Assembly: GCA_028288675.1 (NCBI GenBank) | Contig: JAQBNG010000219.1 | Location: 1 to 64,000 of the forward strand | DNA: 64,000 nucleotides | Direction of reading: 5' to 3' | Source: Flavisolibacter sp. | GTDB lineage: Bacteria; Bacteroidota; Bacteroidia; Chitinophagales; Chitinophagaceae | Shown here: positions 24,283-32,950 of the stretch, one piece after another | Layout: every line of letters starts with the position of its first letter | Position numbering within the stretch: the stretch's first letter is position 1 | The notes under the pieces: generated by a model | Database searches by the model: none | What the model saw: only the letters and a program-made list of their open reading frames with translations | What the model was told of the DNA's origin: nothing | Position numbers and translations under genes: made by a program

Positions 24283-27021
24283 ATGAGAAAGCTTTTTACA
24301 GCTGTACTGCTAATAGCATTTTCCCAAATTATTTTTGCTCAGTCGCCCCTCAAAGGAGTAATAAAAGATACGCTTGAAAAAAGGCTCCTGTCAAATGCCG
24401 TGGTTACTCTATTGAAGAAGGACTCTTCCCTATACAAATTTACCCGTACCGATAAAGCCGGTGCTTTTCAAATAGCCGATGTGCAACCGGGGAGTTACCT
24501 CCTTTTAGTAACCTACCCAAAGTTTGCTGATTATGCTGAAGACGTAGCCGTTAAAACTGAGCCAACCGACTTAGGCATTATCGCTCTTACACAACGGAGC
24601 CATTTACTGCAAAATGTTATTATTAAAAATGCCGGTGCTATCCGGATTAAAGGTGACACCACTGAATTTGTAGCGGATAGCTTTAAAGTGAGAGAAGGTG
24701 CCACGGTTGAAGAGTTGCTGAAAAAACTTCCGGGCTTCCAGGTAAACAGCAAAGGAGAAATTACCGCACAAGGACAAAAAGTGCAAAAGGTTTTGGTGGA
24801 TGGGGAAGAATTTTTTGGTGACGACCCTACAATGGCAACAAAAAACATCGGGGCTAAAGCTGTTGATAAGATACAAGTGTTTGATACAAAAACCGACCAG
24901 CAACAACTGACGGGAATCTCTACCGGCACTGAAGGAAAAACAGTTAATATAAAGCTTAAAGAAGACCAGAAAAAAGGGGGGTTTGGTAAATATTCGGTTG
25001 CCTCAGACTTTAAGCGTTTACACGACGTCAACCTATTATATAACCGTTTTGTAGGAAAAAAGAAATTGTCACTATACGGTACAAAAAGCAGCACTACCAC
25101 CGGCAGCATTAATTGGGAAGACCAACGAAAGCTTGGCCTGAACGATTATGAATTTGATGAAGTAGCAGGCTATTACACAAGCTTTGGAAGCTACGACCAG
25201 ACTTTTGATAACTGGAGTTTGCGTGGCCTGCCCGACGCTTACACAGCAGGCGGTTTATACTCCAACCGCTTTGGTGCCGATAAGCAAAGCGTCAATACCT
25301 CTTATCGCTATAACCGTTTAGGAACACAGAATGCAGGTTCCATCATCACCCAAAATATTTTGCCGGATACTTTATTTTATACCAATCAATATACCAAATC
25401 CAGGGGCCTTAATGAACAGCATGCTTTTACCGGCAAGTGGGAGTATAAAATAGATTCCTTCAACACTCTAAAATTCAATTCATCGGCTACCCGAAAGATC
25501 ACTACTTATTATACCGAGACAAGAACAGAATCGCTTAGTGAAGAAAGAGATACCGTAAATACTGGCAACCGCATAAATGAGGGAAGAAATACCCGCCTGC
25601 AAAACGATAATCAACTTCAATATAAGCGCCTGTTTAAAAAGACGGGCCGGCAACTGATTGCCACACTGCGTTTTAACCTGGTGGATGACGATGGCATCGG
25701 CATACTGAATTATAATAACCGTTTCTATAAATCAAATGTTTTTGACTCAGCCGAATTATCAGATCAGCAAAAAATTAATAAGGGTCATTCAGAAACGTTA
25801 GGTGGAAAGATTACATACGCCGAACCTGTCAGCACAAAACTTTCGATTATATCAGAATATAGTTACAACAGGAATATAGCTTCGTCTAATCGAACTACGC
25901 TTGAAAAAGGAAGCAGCGGTAAATATGAAGATTTCCTTGACTCGCTAAGTAATAATTTTGATATGACAGCACTATCACACAGCGGCAGCCTTATCAGCCG
26001 ATTTGCTACAAAAAAATTCCAGGCCTCTCTCGGGTCGGGTATTTCAGCGGTACAATTAAATTTGCTTAATAAAGATGATGGCACTCAAAGGAGATACAAT
26101 TTTCTTAACCTCACACCGCAATCTTCGGTGAGCTATACAATCAAGCCTAATAATTCGGTACGATTGAATTACAGGGGTAATACCGTACAACCAAATATTG
26201 AGCAATTGCAGCCACTTAGCAATAACAATGATCCGCTTAACATTATAATTGGTAATCCCAACCTTGAGGTAGGCTTTCGTCATAACATGTCACTCTCATA
26301 TAGCTTTTATAAACTGCTTAGTCAAACCAGTATGTGGACCTCTTTCAATTACAACACCACTCAAAATGCCATCACAAATATCGTCACAATCAGCAATGGT
26401 AAGAAGGTTTCCATGCCGGTAAATGTCAATGGTAATCGTAACTGGAATTTCTGGGGTGAATGGAACAAAGGTGAAGGCGAAAAAAAATTAAATTATAGTG
26501 TGGCTATTAATGGCAGCGGGGGTATTTACAACAATTTTATTAATGGATTTGCCAATCGTACCACCTCGTCGAATTTCACAGTTGAGGCTGGGCTGCGCTA
26601 CGAAGTTGATCAAAAATGGAATTTGTATATAAGGCCTAAAATAGGATATAGCCGTTCCCTTTCCTCACTGAATACCGCTGCTAAAACAAGCTACCTCACT
26701 TATGGTGGCCGGAGTGAAGGTTATATAAAATTGCCGGGCAATTTTGAATTGAAATCTGATATTGACCTTGATTGGCAGCAGCGTATTACTGCCTTTGCAG
26801 GTAACCCTAATCTTACTATTTGGAACGCGGAATTAAATAAGAAGATTTTCAAAAACAAATCCGGTATTGTATCATTATTAGCAAGAGATATTTTAAACAG
26901 TAACCGTGGATATACCCGTACTATTAATAGCAACTTTATTAACGAAGAACGTTACTTAAGAGTTAGTCAATACTTTATGCTGAAGTTTGAGTGGAGCTTT
27001 AATAAGATGGGTGGACAGTAA
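24283..27021 (+). CDS. Outer-membrane beta-barrel family protein (OMP_b-brl_3 type)
   Basis: 912 residues from the ATG at 24283, which opens a signal peptide (MRKLFTAVLLIAFSQIIFAQ); the longer frame reaches back into glgB antisense. A carboxypeptidase-regulatory-like domain (~21-105) precedes a plug-like part (GATVEELLKKLPGFQVNSKG, KVLVDGEEFFGDDPTMATKN) typical of the family. A long beta-barrel follows, ending YFMLKFEWSFNK. Such proteins resemble TonB receptors but are usually paired with GLPGLI proteins, as here 62 bases downstream. The pair's role (peptide or metal handling at the envelope) is unproven. Confidence 0.9.
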   Translation: MRKLFTAVLLIAFSQIIFAQSPLKGVIKDTLEKRLLSNAVVTLLKKDSSLYKFTRTDKAGAFQIADVQPGSYLLLVTYPKFADYAEDVAVKTEPTDLGIIALTQRSHLLQNVIIKNAGAIRIKGDTTEFVADSFKVREGATVEELLKKLPGFQVNSKGEITAQGQKVQKVLVDGEEFFGDDPTMATKNIGAKAVDKIQVFDTKTDQQQLTGISTGTEGKTVNIKLKEDQKKGGFGKYSVASDFKRLHDVNLLYNRFVGKKKLSLYGTKSSTTTGSINWEDQRKLGLNDYEFDEVAGYYTSFGSYDQTFDNWSLRGLPDAYTAGGLYSNRFGADKQSVNTSYRYNRLGTQNAGSIITQNILPDTLFYTNQYTKSRGLNEQHAFTGKWEYKIDSFNTLKFNSSATRKITTYYTETRTESLSEERDTVNTGNRINEGRNTRLQNDNQLQYKRLFKKTGRQLIATLRFNLVDDDGIGILNYNNRFYKSNVFDSAELSDQQKINKGHSETLGGKITYAEPVSTKLSIISEYSYNRNIASSNRTTLEKGSSGKYEDFLDSLSNNFDMTALSHSGSLISRFATKKFQASLGSGISAVQLNLLNKDDGTQRRYNFLNLTPQSSVSYTIKPNNSVRLNYRGNTVQPNIEQLQPLSNNNDPLNIIIGNPNLEVGFRHNMSLSYSFYKLLSQTSMWTSFNYNTTQNAITNIVTISNGKKVSMPVNVNGNRNWNFWGEWNKGEGEKKLNYSVAINGSGGIYNNFINGFANRTTSSNFTVEAGLRYEVDQKWNLYIRPKIGYSRSLSSLNTAAKTSYLTYGGRSEGYIKLPGNFELKSDIDLDWQQRITAFAGNPNLTIWNAELNKKIFKNKSGIVSLLARDILNSNRGYTRTINSNFINEERYLRVSQYFMLKFEWSFNKMGGQ

Positions 27022-27082
27022 TAAGAGCAGGCAATATGCAGTACGCAGTTTGCAGTAAGAAATCAAATTAAAAAGATCAGTT

Positions 27083-27820
27083 ATGAAAAAAATATTCGTT
27101 GCAACTTTATTAATGGCTTCCGGTTTTGCGGGCAATAGCCAGGAAACATTTCACAGTGCAGTAAAAATAGAATTTGAGAAAGTGGTGTATGTGCGCCAGC
27201 AATATAAGGAGTTGAGCCCTGAGTGGTATGAAATGGCAAAGAACCAGTTACCGGAACAATCGGTGAATTACTACCAGTTTATTGGAGACACGGAAAAATC
27301 ATTTTTTAAAGAAAGTAAAGAAGCGCCGGTAAATCCGCGTAGCTGGTACCAGCCGGTTGCCGATAAAAATGTTGTTTATAATGATTTTAAAGCAGGTAAA
27401 ACCATTACGCAAAAACCTGTGTTTGAAGAAACCTTTTTAATGGAAGACAGCTTACTAAAAATTAAATGGAAATTGACGGCTGATACAAGAACTATTGCCG
27501 GTTATGATTGCCGCAAAGCCGTTGGCTTTATTGATGATACCGTTGCCGTATTTGCATTCTACACCGATGAACTTTTAATGACAGGCGGCCCCGAAGGAAT
27601 TCATGGACTGCCGGGAATGATACTTGGTGTTGGCGTTCCGCGATTGCATACAACATGGTTTGCAACTAAAATTGAAGTTAATGGTGTAAATACCAGTACT
27701 ATAATTCCAGCTACAAAAGGTAAAAAAGTTGACCGTAAAAAAATGATTACTGCTTTAGATGATGTTTTAAAAAACTGGGGCAAGCACGGACGTAGTATGG
27801 TTTTAAATTTTGTGATATAA
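27083..27820 (+). CDS. GLPGLI family protein
   Basis: 245 residues. Signal peptide ~1-19 (MKKIFVATLLMASGFAGNSQ). The name-giving motif is EGIHGLPGMILGVGVPRLHTTW, with Met in place of the second Leu/Ile position. DCRKAVGF and AFYTDELLMTGGPEG are conserved strands of the family. These periplasmic or surface proteins are specific to Bacteroidota and have no known enzymatic function. The gene directly follows the OMP_b-brl_3 barrel gene, the usual partnership, which suggests a two-component envelope complex. Confidence 0.9.
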   Translation: MKKIFVATLLMASGFAGNSQETFHSAVKIEFEKVVYVRQQYKELSPEWYEMAKNQLPEQSVNYYQFIGDTEKSFFKESKEAPVNPRSWYQPVADKNVVYNDFKAGKTITQKPVFEETFLMEDSLLKIKWKLTADTRTIAGYDCRKAVGFIDDTVAVFAFYTDELLMTGGPEGIHGLPGMILGVGVPRLHTTWFATKIEVNGVNTSTIIPATKGKKVDRKKMITALDDVLKNWGKHGRSMVLNFVI

Positions 27821-27890
27821 GTTTAGTTGATTGGTTTATTAGTTTATTTGTGATCGATGCTTTGACTAATTAACCAGTTAACTGATTAAC
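27821..27890. repeat. Palindromic GTTGATTGGTT/AACCAGTTAAC tract between convergent genes
   Basis: The left arm 27821-27842 (GTTTAGTTGATTGGTTTATT) and right arm 27866-27890 (ending AACTGATTAAC) are imperfect reverse complements and could fold into a hairpin. It belongs to the same spacer family as 7852-7900 and 42428-42480. It fills the convergent gap and may act as a terminator for both sides. Confidence 0.6.
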
Positions 27891-27897
27891 CGAATAT

Positions 27898-29775
27898 CTA
27901 TCTCCCCAACTCTAAAATCCAAATTGATTTCCCCGGTACCTTCCACTCTGGCACCGTTAAATCAGCCGTCCAGCCAGCATTAATATTTCTTGCTTTTGTA
28001 AAGCCTGCGGTTCTTTCTAAAAAGCGCTCCGGATTGATCGTCTTTTCATCATTACTTGTATTCATCACCACCATTACCGTTTGTTTACTATCGTAACGGA
28101 AATAAGTGTAAACCCAATCTTCCGGAACGAATTGCATAAGTTTCCCGGTTTTTATTGCCGATGAAGCTTTGCGAAAATTGGCGATGGTTTTTGTCCAACC
28201 GAATACTTCGTTCTCTTTATCGGTTCTTCCTTGTGCTGTAAATTTATTTTGCGCATCTTCCTTCCAGCCTCCATAAAAATCGCCACGAAGCCAACCGTCC
28301 GGGTTAGAAGCGCCTTTCATTAATATCTCTGTACCATAATACATTTGGGGAATTCCACGTGTTGTAAGCAGCCACCCGAGACCCATTTTCAATTTATCTA
28401 CGTCTTCACCTACCACGGTTAAAAATCTTGTTATGTCGTGATTATCTAAAAACACCACCTGTTTTTCAGGATGCTGATAAACAAAATCATTAGCAAGTGT
28501 CTGGTATAATTTGTTTACGCCTTCTGTCCATCCGAAGGGCTGTGTAAGAGCCGGAGCAATGCCATAAAAGATGGTTTGAAAATCTGTTACTGCCGGAAGG
28601 TTACTTTTAAAGCGGACGTTGTTTAAATTATTTTCTGTGAAATAGGCTTGGTTCAAAACGCCATGTACCATCGTCTCTCCAAACATCATCATCTTTGGAT
28701 ATTCATCAAATAAGGCCTTGTTGCAACGATTCATAAATTCCAGGTCGTTGTAGATGTAAGTATCAATCCGCCACGCATCTACACCAAATTCCTCTACACA
28801 CCAGATCGCATTTTGAATTAAGAAATTGGCAACGTATGGGTTACCCTGGTTAAGGTCAGGCATCTGCTGTGTGAACCAACCATCGCTCATAACTCTTTCA
28901 TCTTTCTTAGATGCATAATTATCCATCAAAGGAGCGTCTTTGTAAGTTGTATTGGTGTACTTTGGAAATTGATGAACCCAATCTTTCATCGGCATATCCT
29001 GTATAAAAAAATTGTATAGGCCACAATGATTATACACTGCATCCTGAACCAACTTCATTCCCCGCTTATGTAGTTCGCCGCTTAGCTTTTTATATGTTTC
29101 ATTGCCGCCATGTCGTGCATCCACTTTGTAATGATTGGTAATGGCATAACCATGTTCTGTGCGATTAGGCATGTCGTTATCTATTACAGGCGTCATCCAT
29201 AAAGAGGTAATACCCAAATCCTGCAAATAATCTAAATGATTAATGACACCTTGAAGATCGCCACCATGACGGTGATACATAGAGTCGCGGTTAAGCGATT
29301 GATCTTTATATCCGGGAAGTTTATCGTTGGTAACATCGCCGTTAGCAAAGCGGTCTGGCATTAATAAATAAACAAAGTCAGATGATGAAAGCCCTTGGGC
29401 AAACTGCGTTCCCTTGCCAGCACGGCGTGGTTTTAATTCAAGCGACACTTTCCTCCATTCAGATGGGACAATCCCGCCAAGAGAAATGGTAACTGTTTGG
29501 GGTTTTGCATTTGGAGCAATTGCCAGGTCTAAGAACAAATACTTCCGGTTTTCTACTTTATTTATTTTGATAATTCTTACATCGGGTGATGAAGACGTGG
29601 CAACCAACTTATCAACTGCAAGCATTTTAGTAGAACCCGTCTCATGCAACATCAATTGCAGCTTTGTATTCTTCATCCCTACCCACCAATGCGATGGATA
29701 AATTTCTACACTTTGTTGTGCATGTAAAAAACTTACAAAGCAGCTGCTCATTAATATTGCTATTATCTTTTTCAT
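27898..29775 (-). CDS. Exported GH13 alpha-amylase/neopullulanase-like enzyme
   Basis: 625 residues. Signal peptide ~1-20 (CFVSFLHAQ). An N-terminal beta domain (~21-125) precedes the GH13 barrel: DYLQDLGITSLWMTPV, DAVYNHCG, nucleophile Asp in VDAWRIDTY, acid/base Glu in MMFGETMVHG and the third Asp in FLDNHDITRF. A C-terminal beta domain closes the protein. The layout matches periplasmic neopullulanase/cyclomaltodextrinase (SusA-like) enzymes that break down maltodextrins. It begins 4 bases after the SLC45-type transporter stop, so both are one transcript: digestion outside, uptake of products inside. Confidence 0.92.
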   Translation of the reverse strand: MKKIIAILMSSCFVSFLHAQQSVEIYPSHWWVGMKNTKLQLMLHETGSTKMLAVDKLVATSSSPDVRIIKINKVENRKYLFLDLAIAPNAKPQTVTISLGGIVPSEWRKVSLELKPRRAGKGTQFAQGLSSSDFVYLLMPDRFANGDVTNDKLPGYKDQSLNRDSMYHRHGGDLQGVINHLDYLQDLGITSLWMTPVIDNDMPNRTEHGYAITNHYKVDARHGGNETYKKLSGELHKRGMKLVQDAVYNHCGLYNFFIQDMPMKDWVHQFPKYTNTTYKDAPLMDNYASKKDERVMSDGWFTQQMPDLNQGNPYVANFLIQNAIWCVEEFGVDAWRIDTYIYNDLEFMNRCNKALFDEYPKMMMFGETMVHGVLNQAYFTENNLNNVRFKSNLPAVTDFQTIFYGIAPALTQPFGWTEGVNKLYQTLANDFVYQHPEKQVVFLDNHDITRFLTVVGEDVDKLKMGLGWLLTTRGIPQMYYGTEILMKGASNPDGWLRGDFYGGWKEDAQNKFTAQGRTDKENEVFGWTKTIANFRKASSAIKTGKLMQFVPEDWVYTYFRYDSKQTVMVVMNTSNDEKTINPERFLERTAGFTKARNINAGWTADLTVPEWKVPGKSIWILELGR

Positions 29776-29779
29776 ACAA

Positions 29780-31183
29780 TTAAACTGAGCGTTCCTCAGT
29801 AATTTTTAATTCGGTTGCTAAGTCATCATACTCATTTCCTTTCTTATCATCCTTAATAAAAAGGAAACAGATCAAGGCTGCCAGGATCATAAGAAAGCCT
29901 CCGCACTGAACAGCAAGCAGGCGGTCATTATTTAGCAGGTTATTCATCACCCATTTAAATCCTAACGAGGCCATGATCTCTGGCAGTACAATAAAAAAGT
30001 TGAAGATGCCCATATATATACCAATCTTGCCGGCAGGCAAAACCCCGCCTAGCATAGCATATGGCATTGATAAAATGCTGGCCCAGGCAATTCCCACGCC
30101 GGTCATGCATACAAACAGCATGTTTTTATCGGTAACAAAGGCTACACTGATCAAACCTGCAGCACCGGCCAATAAGCAAATGGAGTGTGTTATTCTTCTT
30201 CCTAATTTATCAGCAATTGATGGAAGCACAAAAGCAAAGGCGAAAGTCACTACATTATAAAATGCTAAGGTGAGGCCCGCAAAGTCTTTTCCATTACCAA
30301 AAGCAGTATCCGTATCGCTGGTAGCACCAAACACGTTGTAGGCAACAGCTACGGAATAATAAAACCACATCAAAAACAAGCCGGGCCAGGTAAAGAATTG
30401 CACCAGGGATATCATCCTCATTTTTGGTGGCATGTTACCAATAGCAGAAAAAATTTCTCGTACGCCACCGCCAAAACCCTTGTTCGATTCCTGCACTTTT
30501 TCCTTGTGAGGTAAATCAGCAGGCGGATATTCCTTTGTAGTAAAAACAGTATATAAAACAGCAGCTAAAAAAAAGAATGCACCAATGTAAAATGAGAATC
30601 TTACGTTATCGGCAATGATCCCTTTGGCAGCGGTGTTTTGCATACCAAACCAATTACGTAATAGCCAAGGTAAAGATGAAGCAATGCATCCTCCTAAACC
30701 TATCATTAAGCTTTGCATTACAAACCCACGATTCAATTGGCTGTTAGGAAGCTTGTCGGCTACAAAGGCCCTGAAAGGTTCCATTGCAACGTTGCCAAAT
30801 ACGTCAAGTACCCAAAGCAAGCCCGCCGCCATCCATAAGGCACTGCTATTTGGCATTATGATCAGAGCTATTGAGCTAAACACAGCGCCAATAAAAAAAT
30901 AAGGGCGGCGGCGCCCCCATTTCGGGTGCCATGTTCTATCACTCAGGTAACCAATAATAGGTTGAACAATTAAGCCGGTTAACGGCGCTGCTAAAAACAA
31001 TAAAGGGATATCATCCGGGCTGGCACCTAACACATCGTAGATAGGTCCCATGTTAGCCCGCTGCAGGTCCCAGCCAAATTGGATTCCGAAGAACCCGACG
31101 CTCATATTTATAATTTGAGAAAGGGAGAGTTTAGGCTTACGTATCGGATCAAGCCGTTCAGTAGTGGTAGTGGCCATAAGCAA
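29780..31183 (-). CDS. SLC45-type MFS sugar (maltose-like) transporter
   Basis: 467 residues and about twelve membrane helices. The opening LSLSQIINMSVGFFGIQFGW, then LQRANMGPIYDVLGA and GYLSDRTWHPKWGRRRPYF (the loop 2-3 MFS motif), is typical of the Bacteroidota group annotated as maltose/alpha-glucoside importers related to SLC45. It would carry sugar with protons through the inner membrane. The next gene, 4 bases away, encodes a periplasmic GH13 enzyme, which fits uptake of maltose or maltodextrin. Upstream glgC is on the same strand 83 bases away with a hairpin between. An ATG two codons later is an alternative start. Confidence 0.88.
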   Translation of the reverse strand: MLMATTTTERLDPIRKPKLSLSQIINMSVGFFGIQFGWDLQRANMGPIYDVLGASPDDIPLLFLAAPLTGLIVQPIIGYLSDRTWHPKWGRRRPYFFIGAVFSSIALIIMPNSSALWMAAGLLWVLDVFGNVAMEPFRAFVADKLPNSQLNRGFVMQSLMIGLGGCIASSLPWLLRNWFGMQNTAAKGIIADNVRFSFYIGAFFFLAAVLYTVFTTKEYPPADLPHKEKVQESNKGFGGGVREIFSAIGNMPPKMRMISLVQFFTWPGLFLMWFYYSVAVAYNVFGATSDTDTAFGNGKDFAGLTLAFYNVVTFAFAFVLPSIADKLGRRITHSICLLAGAAGLISVAFVTDKNMLFVCMTGVGIAWASILSMPYAMLGGVLPAGKIGIYMGIFNFFIVLPEIMASLGFKWVMNNLLNNDRLLAVQCGGFLMILAALICFLFIKDDKKGNEYDDLATELKITEERSV

Positions 31184-31205
31184 TCATTAGTTTGATTGCC
31201 AAGAT

Positions 31206-31242
31206 AAGAAGGAAATGTGTATTGAAAACACACTTCCTTCTT
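31206..31242. terminator. Hairpin between glgC and the MFS gene
   Basis: Fifteen-base arms (31206-31220 and 31228-31242) pair with a single mismatch, which is a G-U pair in minus-strand RNA. The hairpin lies about 25 bases downstream of the glgC stop and may weaken read-through from glgC into the transporter gene. The T-run is clearer on the plus strand, so its effect in the minus direction is uncertain. Confidence 0.5.
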
Positions 31243-31266
31243 TTATGTTGATAGTGCGGTTATAAC

Positions 31267-32541
31267 TTACGCACCTAGTGTAAATCCATTAGGAAGAACA
31301 GCACCTTTCTTTATTACGACAATACCTTCTTTGATGGTAAATAAAGTTGAATCATCATCCGCTAAATGCGGGCCGCCAATAATTCGGACGTCATCTCCTA
31401 TCCGGCAGTTTTTATCAATGATAACGTTTTGAATAAAACACCGGTTGCCGATACCTAACTGCGGAACCCCGTGTTCCTGCGCATGGGCAATGTCTTCGAT
31501 GGTTTCATAATAATCGCTGCCCATTATATAGGCGCACATTACGGTAGTATCGTGGCCAACACGGGCACGAATACCAATAATGCTGTCTTCTATGTGTGCC
31601 GCATTTACAATACAGCCATCAGCCAGTATGGTGCGGTCTAAACGAGTGCCACTGACTTTTGCAGGCGGCAACATCCGGGCACGGGTGTAGATAGTGCGAT
31701 TGTTGTCGAACAGGTTAAACTCAGGCAAATCTTTAGTAAGCGCAAGGTTGGCATGGAAAAAGGCAGGAATGTTCCCGATGTCTTCCCAATAGCCTTCGTA
31801 TTGATAAGAAGCTACTTTGTAATGTTCAATTGAATCGGGAATTATTTCTTTACCAAAATCGGTGGCATGTGCGTGTTCTTCCTGCAGTAGATCAAACAGC
31901 AATTGCCTGTTGAATATATAAATGCCCATTGAAGCAAGGTAGTCTTTGCCTTTAGCGTGCATCTCTTCACCCGTATCACTTACCCAGTCTTCAAGGCCAC
32001 TTTTTGGCTTTTCGGTAAACGAAGTAATCATGCCATCGGTGATTTTGCAAATGCCAAAGTCGGAGGCTTCTTTTGCCGTAACAGGTATGGTAGCAATAGT
32101 TATGTCGGCACCTGCTTCCTTGTGCGCTGTCAGCATTTCCTGAAAATCTATTTGATATAACTGGTCGCCGGAAAGAATGAGTACATACTCACTGTCAAAC
32201 GGGGCAATGTGCCTCAAGCCTTGCCGCACAGCATCTGCCGTTCCCTGGTACCACGCAGGGTTATCAGGCGTTTGTTCAGCTGCAAGAATGTCAACAAAAG
32301 CTGATGAAAAAGCACTGAAATGATACGTGTTTTTAATGTGCCTGTTAAGCGATGCCGAATTGTACATGGTAAGTACAAACATGCGGGTAATACCGGAGTT
32401 GAGGCAGTTGGAAATCGGTATGTCTACCAAACGATATTTACCTGCAATGGGTACTGCCGGCTTGCTGCGGCTTGTTGTAAGGGGTTGCAACCTTGTGCCT
32501 GCACCGCCACCTAAGATCACTGATAACATTTGTCTGCTCAT
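31267..32541 (-). CDS. glgC: Glucose-1-phosphate adenylyltransferase
   Basis: 424 residues, the usual length. The nucleotidyltransferase opening VILGGGAGTRLQPLTTSRSK (~8-27) gives the GGGxGTRL ATP/pyrophosphate loop with PAVPIAGKYRLVDIPISNC after it. WYQGTADAVRQ and YEGYWEDIGNIPAF are substrate motifs, and a left-handed beta-helix of hexapeptide-like repeats forms the C-terminus. It makes ADP-glucose from ATP and glucose-1-phosphate, the committed step of glycogen synthesis, in the cytosol. Its gene lies between glgA and the sugar-uptake genes on the same strand; a 409-base repeat-rich spacer separates it from glgA. Confidence 0.96.
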   Translation of the reverse strand: MSRQMLSVILGGGAGTRLQPLTTSRSKPAVPIAGKYRLVDIPISNCLNSGITRMFVLTMYNSASLNRHIKNTYHFSAFSSAFVDILAAEQTPDNPAWYQGTADAVRQGLRHIAPFDSEYVLILSGDQLYQIDFQEMLTAHKEAGADITIATIPVTAKEASDFGICKITDGMITSFTEKPKSGLEDWVSDTGEEMHAKGKDYLASMGIYIFNRQLLFDLLQEEHAHATDFGKEIIPDSIEHYKVASYQYEGYWEDIGNIPAFFHANLALTKDLPEFNLFDNNRTIYTRARMLPPAKVSGTRLDRTILADGCIVNAAHIEDSIIGIRARVGHDTTVMCAYIMGSDYYETIEDIAHAQEHGVPQLGIGNRCFIQNVIIDKNCRIGDDVRIIGGPHLADDDSTLFTIKEGIVVIKKGAVLPNGFTLGA

Positions 32542-32647
32542 ATAACAATCGGTATTAAAATTTGAAAAATTGGTATTGGTTAATAAAGTATGCTTAGGTA
32601 ATTATCATATTGTATTTTTTGTACCAGGCTAAGGGCTACTATCTGCT

Positions 32648-32697
32648 TTTGTTGCGTCGCACTCTTCAAGGTTCTTATCGCTATTCAGCTTAATAAA
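32648..32697 (+). repeat. GTTGCGTCGCACTCTT element, copy B
   Basis: Same orientation as copy A (10525-10575) and nearly identical to it across TTTGTTGCGTCGCACTCTTC and GGTTCTTATCGC. It forms the left arm of an inverted pair with copy C. Confidence 0.85.
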
Positions 32698-32811
32698 CCA
32701 CAAAGGCACGGAGGTGCACAGAAAAAAACTCTTTGTGTCACTGTATTTTAAAAAGTTCTCGCACCTTCACCTGTCTTTGCCCCTTTTTGTTCTTTGCATG
32801 AACCTCTCCCT

Positions 32812-32859
32812 GCTGCATAGCGATCAGAATGTACAAGAGTGCGACGCAACAGACGATGA
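32812..32859 (-). repeat. GTTGCGTCGCACTCTT element, copy C (inverted)
   Basis: The reverse complement matches copies A and B over 48 bases with about eight differences (core AGAGTGCGACGCAAC). With copy B it forms a ~212-base unit with inverted ends, 32648-32859. Confidence 0.8.
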
Positions 32860-32950
32860 CCTGAAAAACTTTTGCCGGTACAAAAAAATTTATTCCAAAG
32901 AACTAACTGCAAAAAACTGTACGTCAATTTGTGAAACCGTGAACGGTAAA

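Larger units (their letters stand above)
32542..32950. other. Gene-free spacer between glgA and glgC with inverted repeats
   Basis: 409 bases. It holds two oppositely oriented copies (B and C) of the GTTGCGTCGCACTCTT element, with a 114-base interior. The interior includes a CCACAAAGGCACGGAGGTGC...CTTTGTGTCACT stretch of the widespread 'cacaaaggcac' spacer type. A 97-codon frame crosses the region but consists of repeat sequence and is not credible as a gene. The promoter of glgC should lie near 32545-32600; I cannot assign it with confidence. Confidence 0.65.

Noticed and set aside
24531-25109. 192-codon minus-strand frame inside the OMP barrel gene
   Set aside because: Fully antisense to a well-supported gene, Ser/Val/Phe-rich composition typical of shadow frames, no domain.
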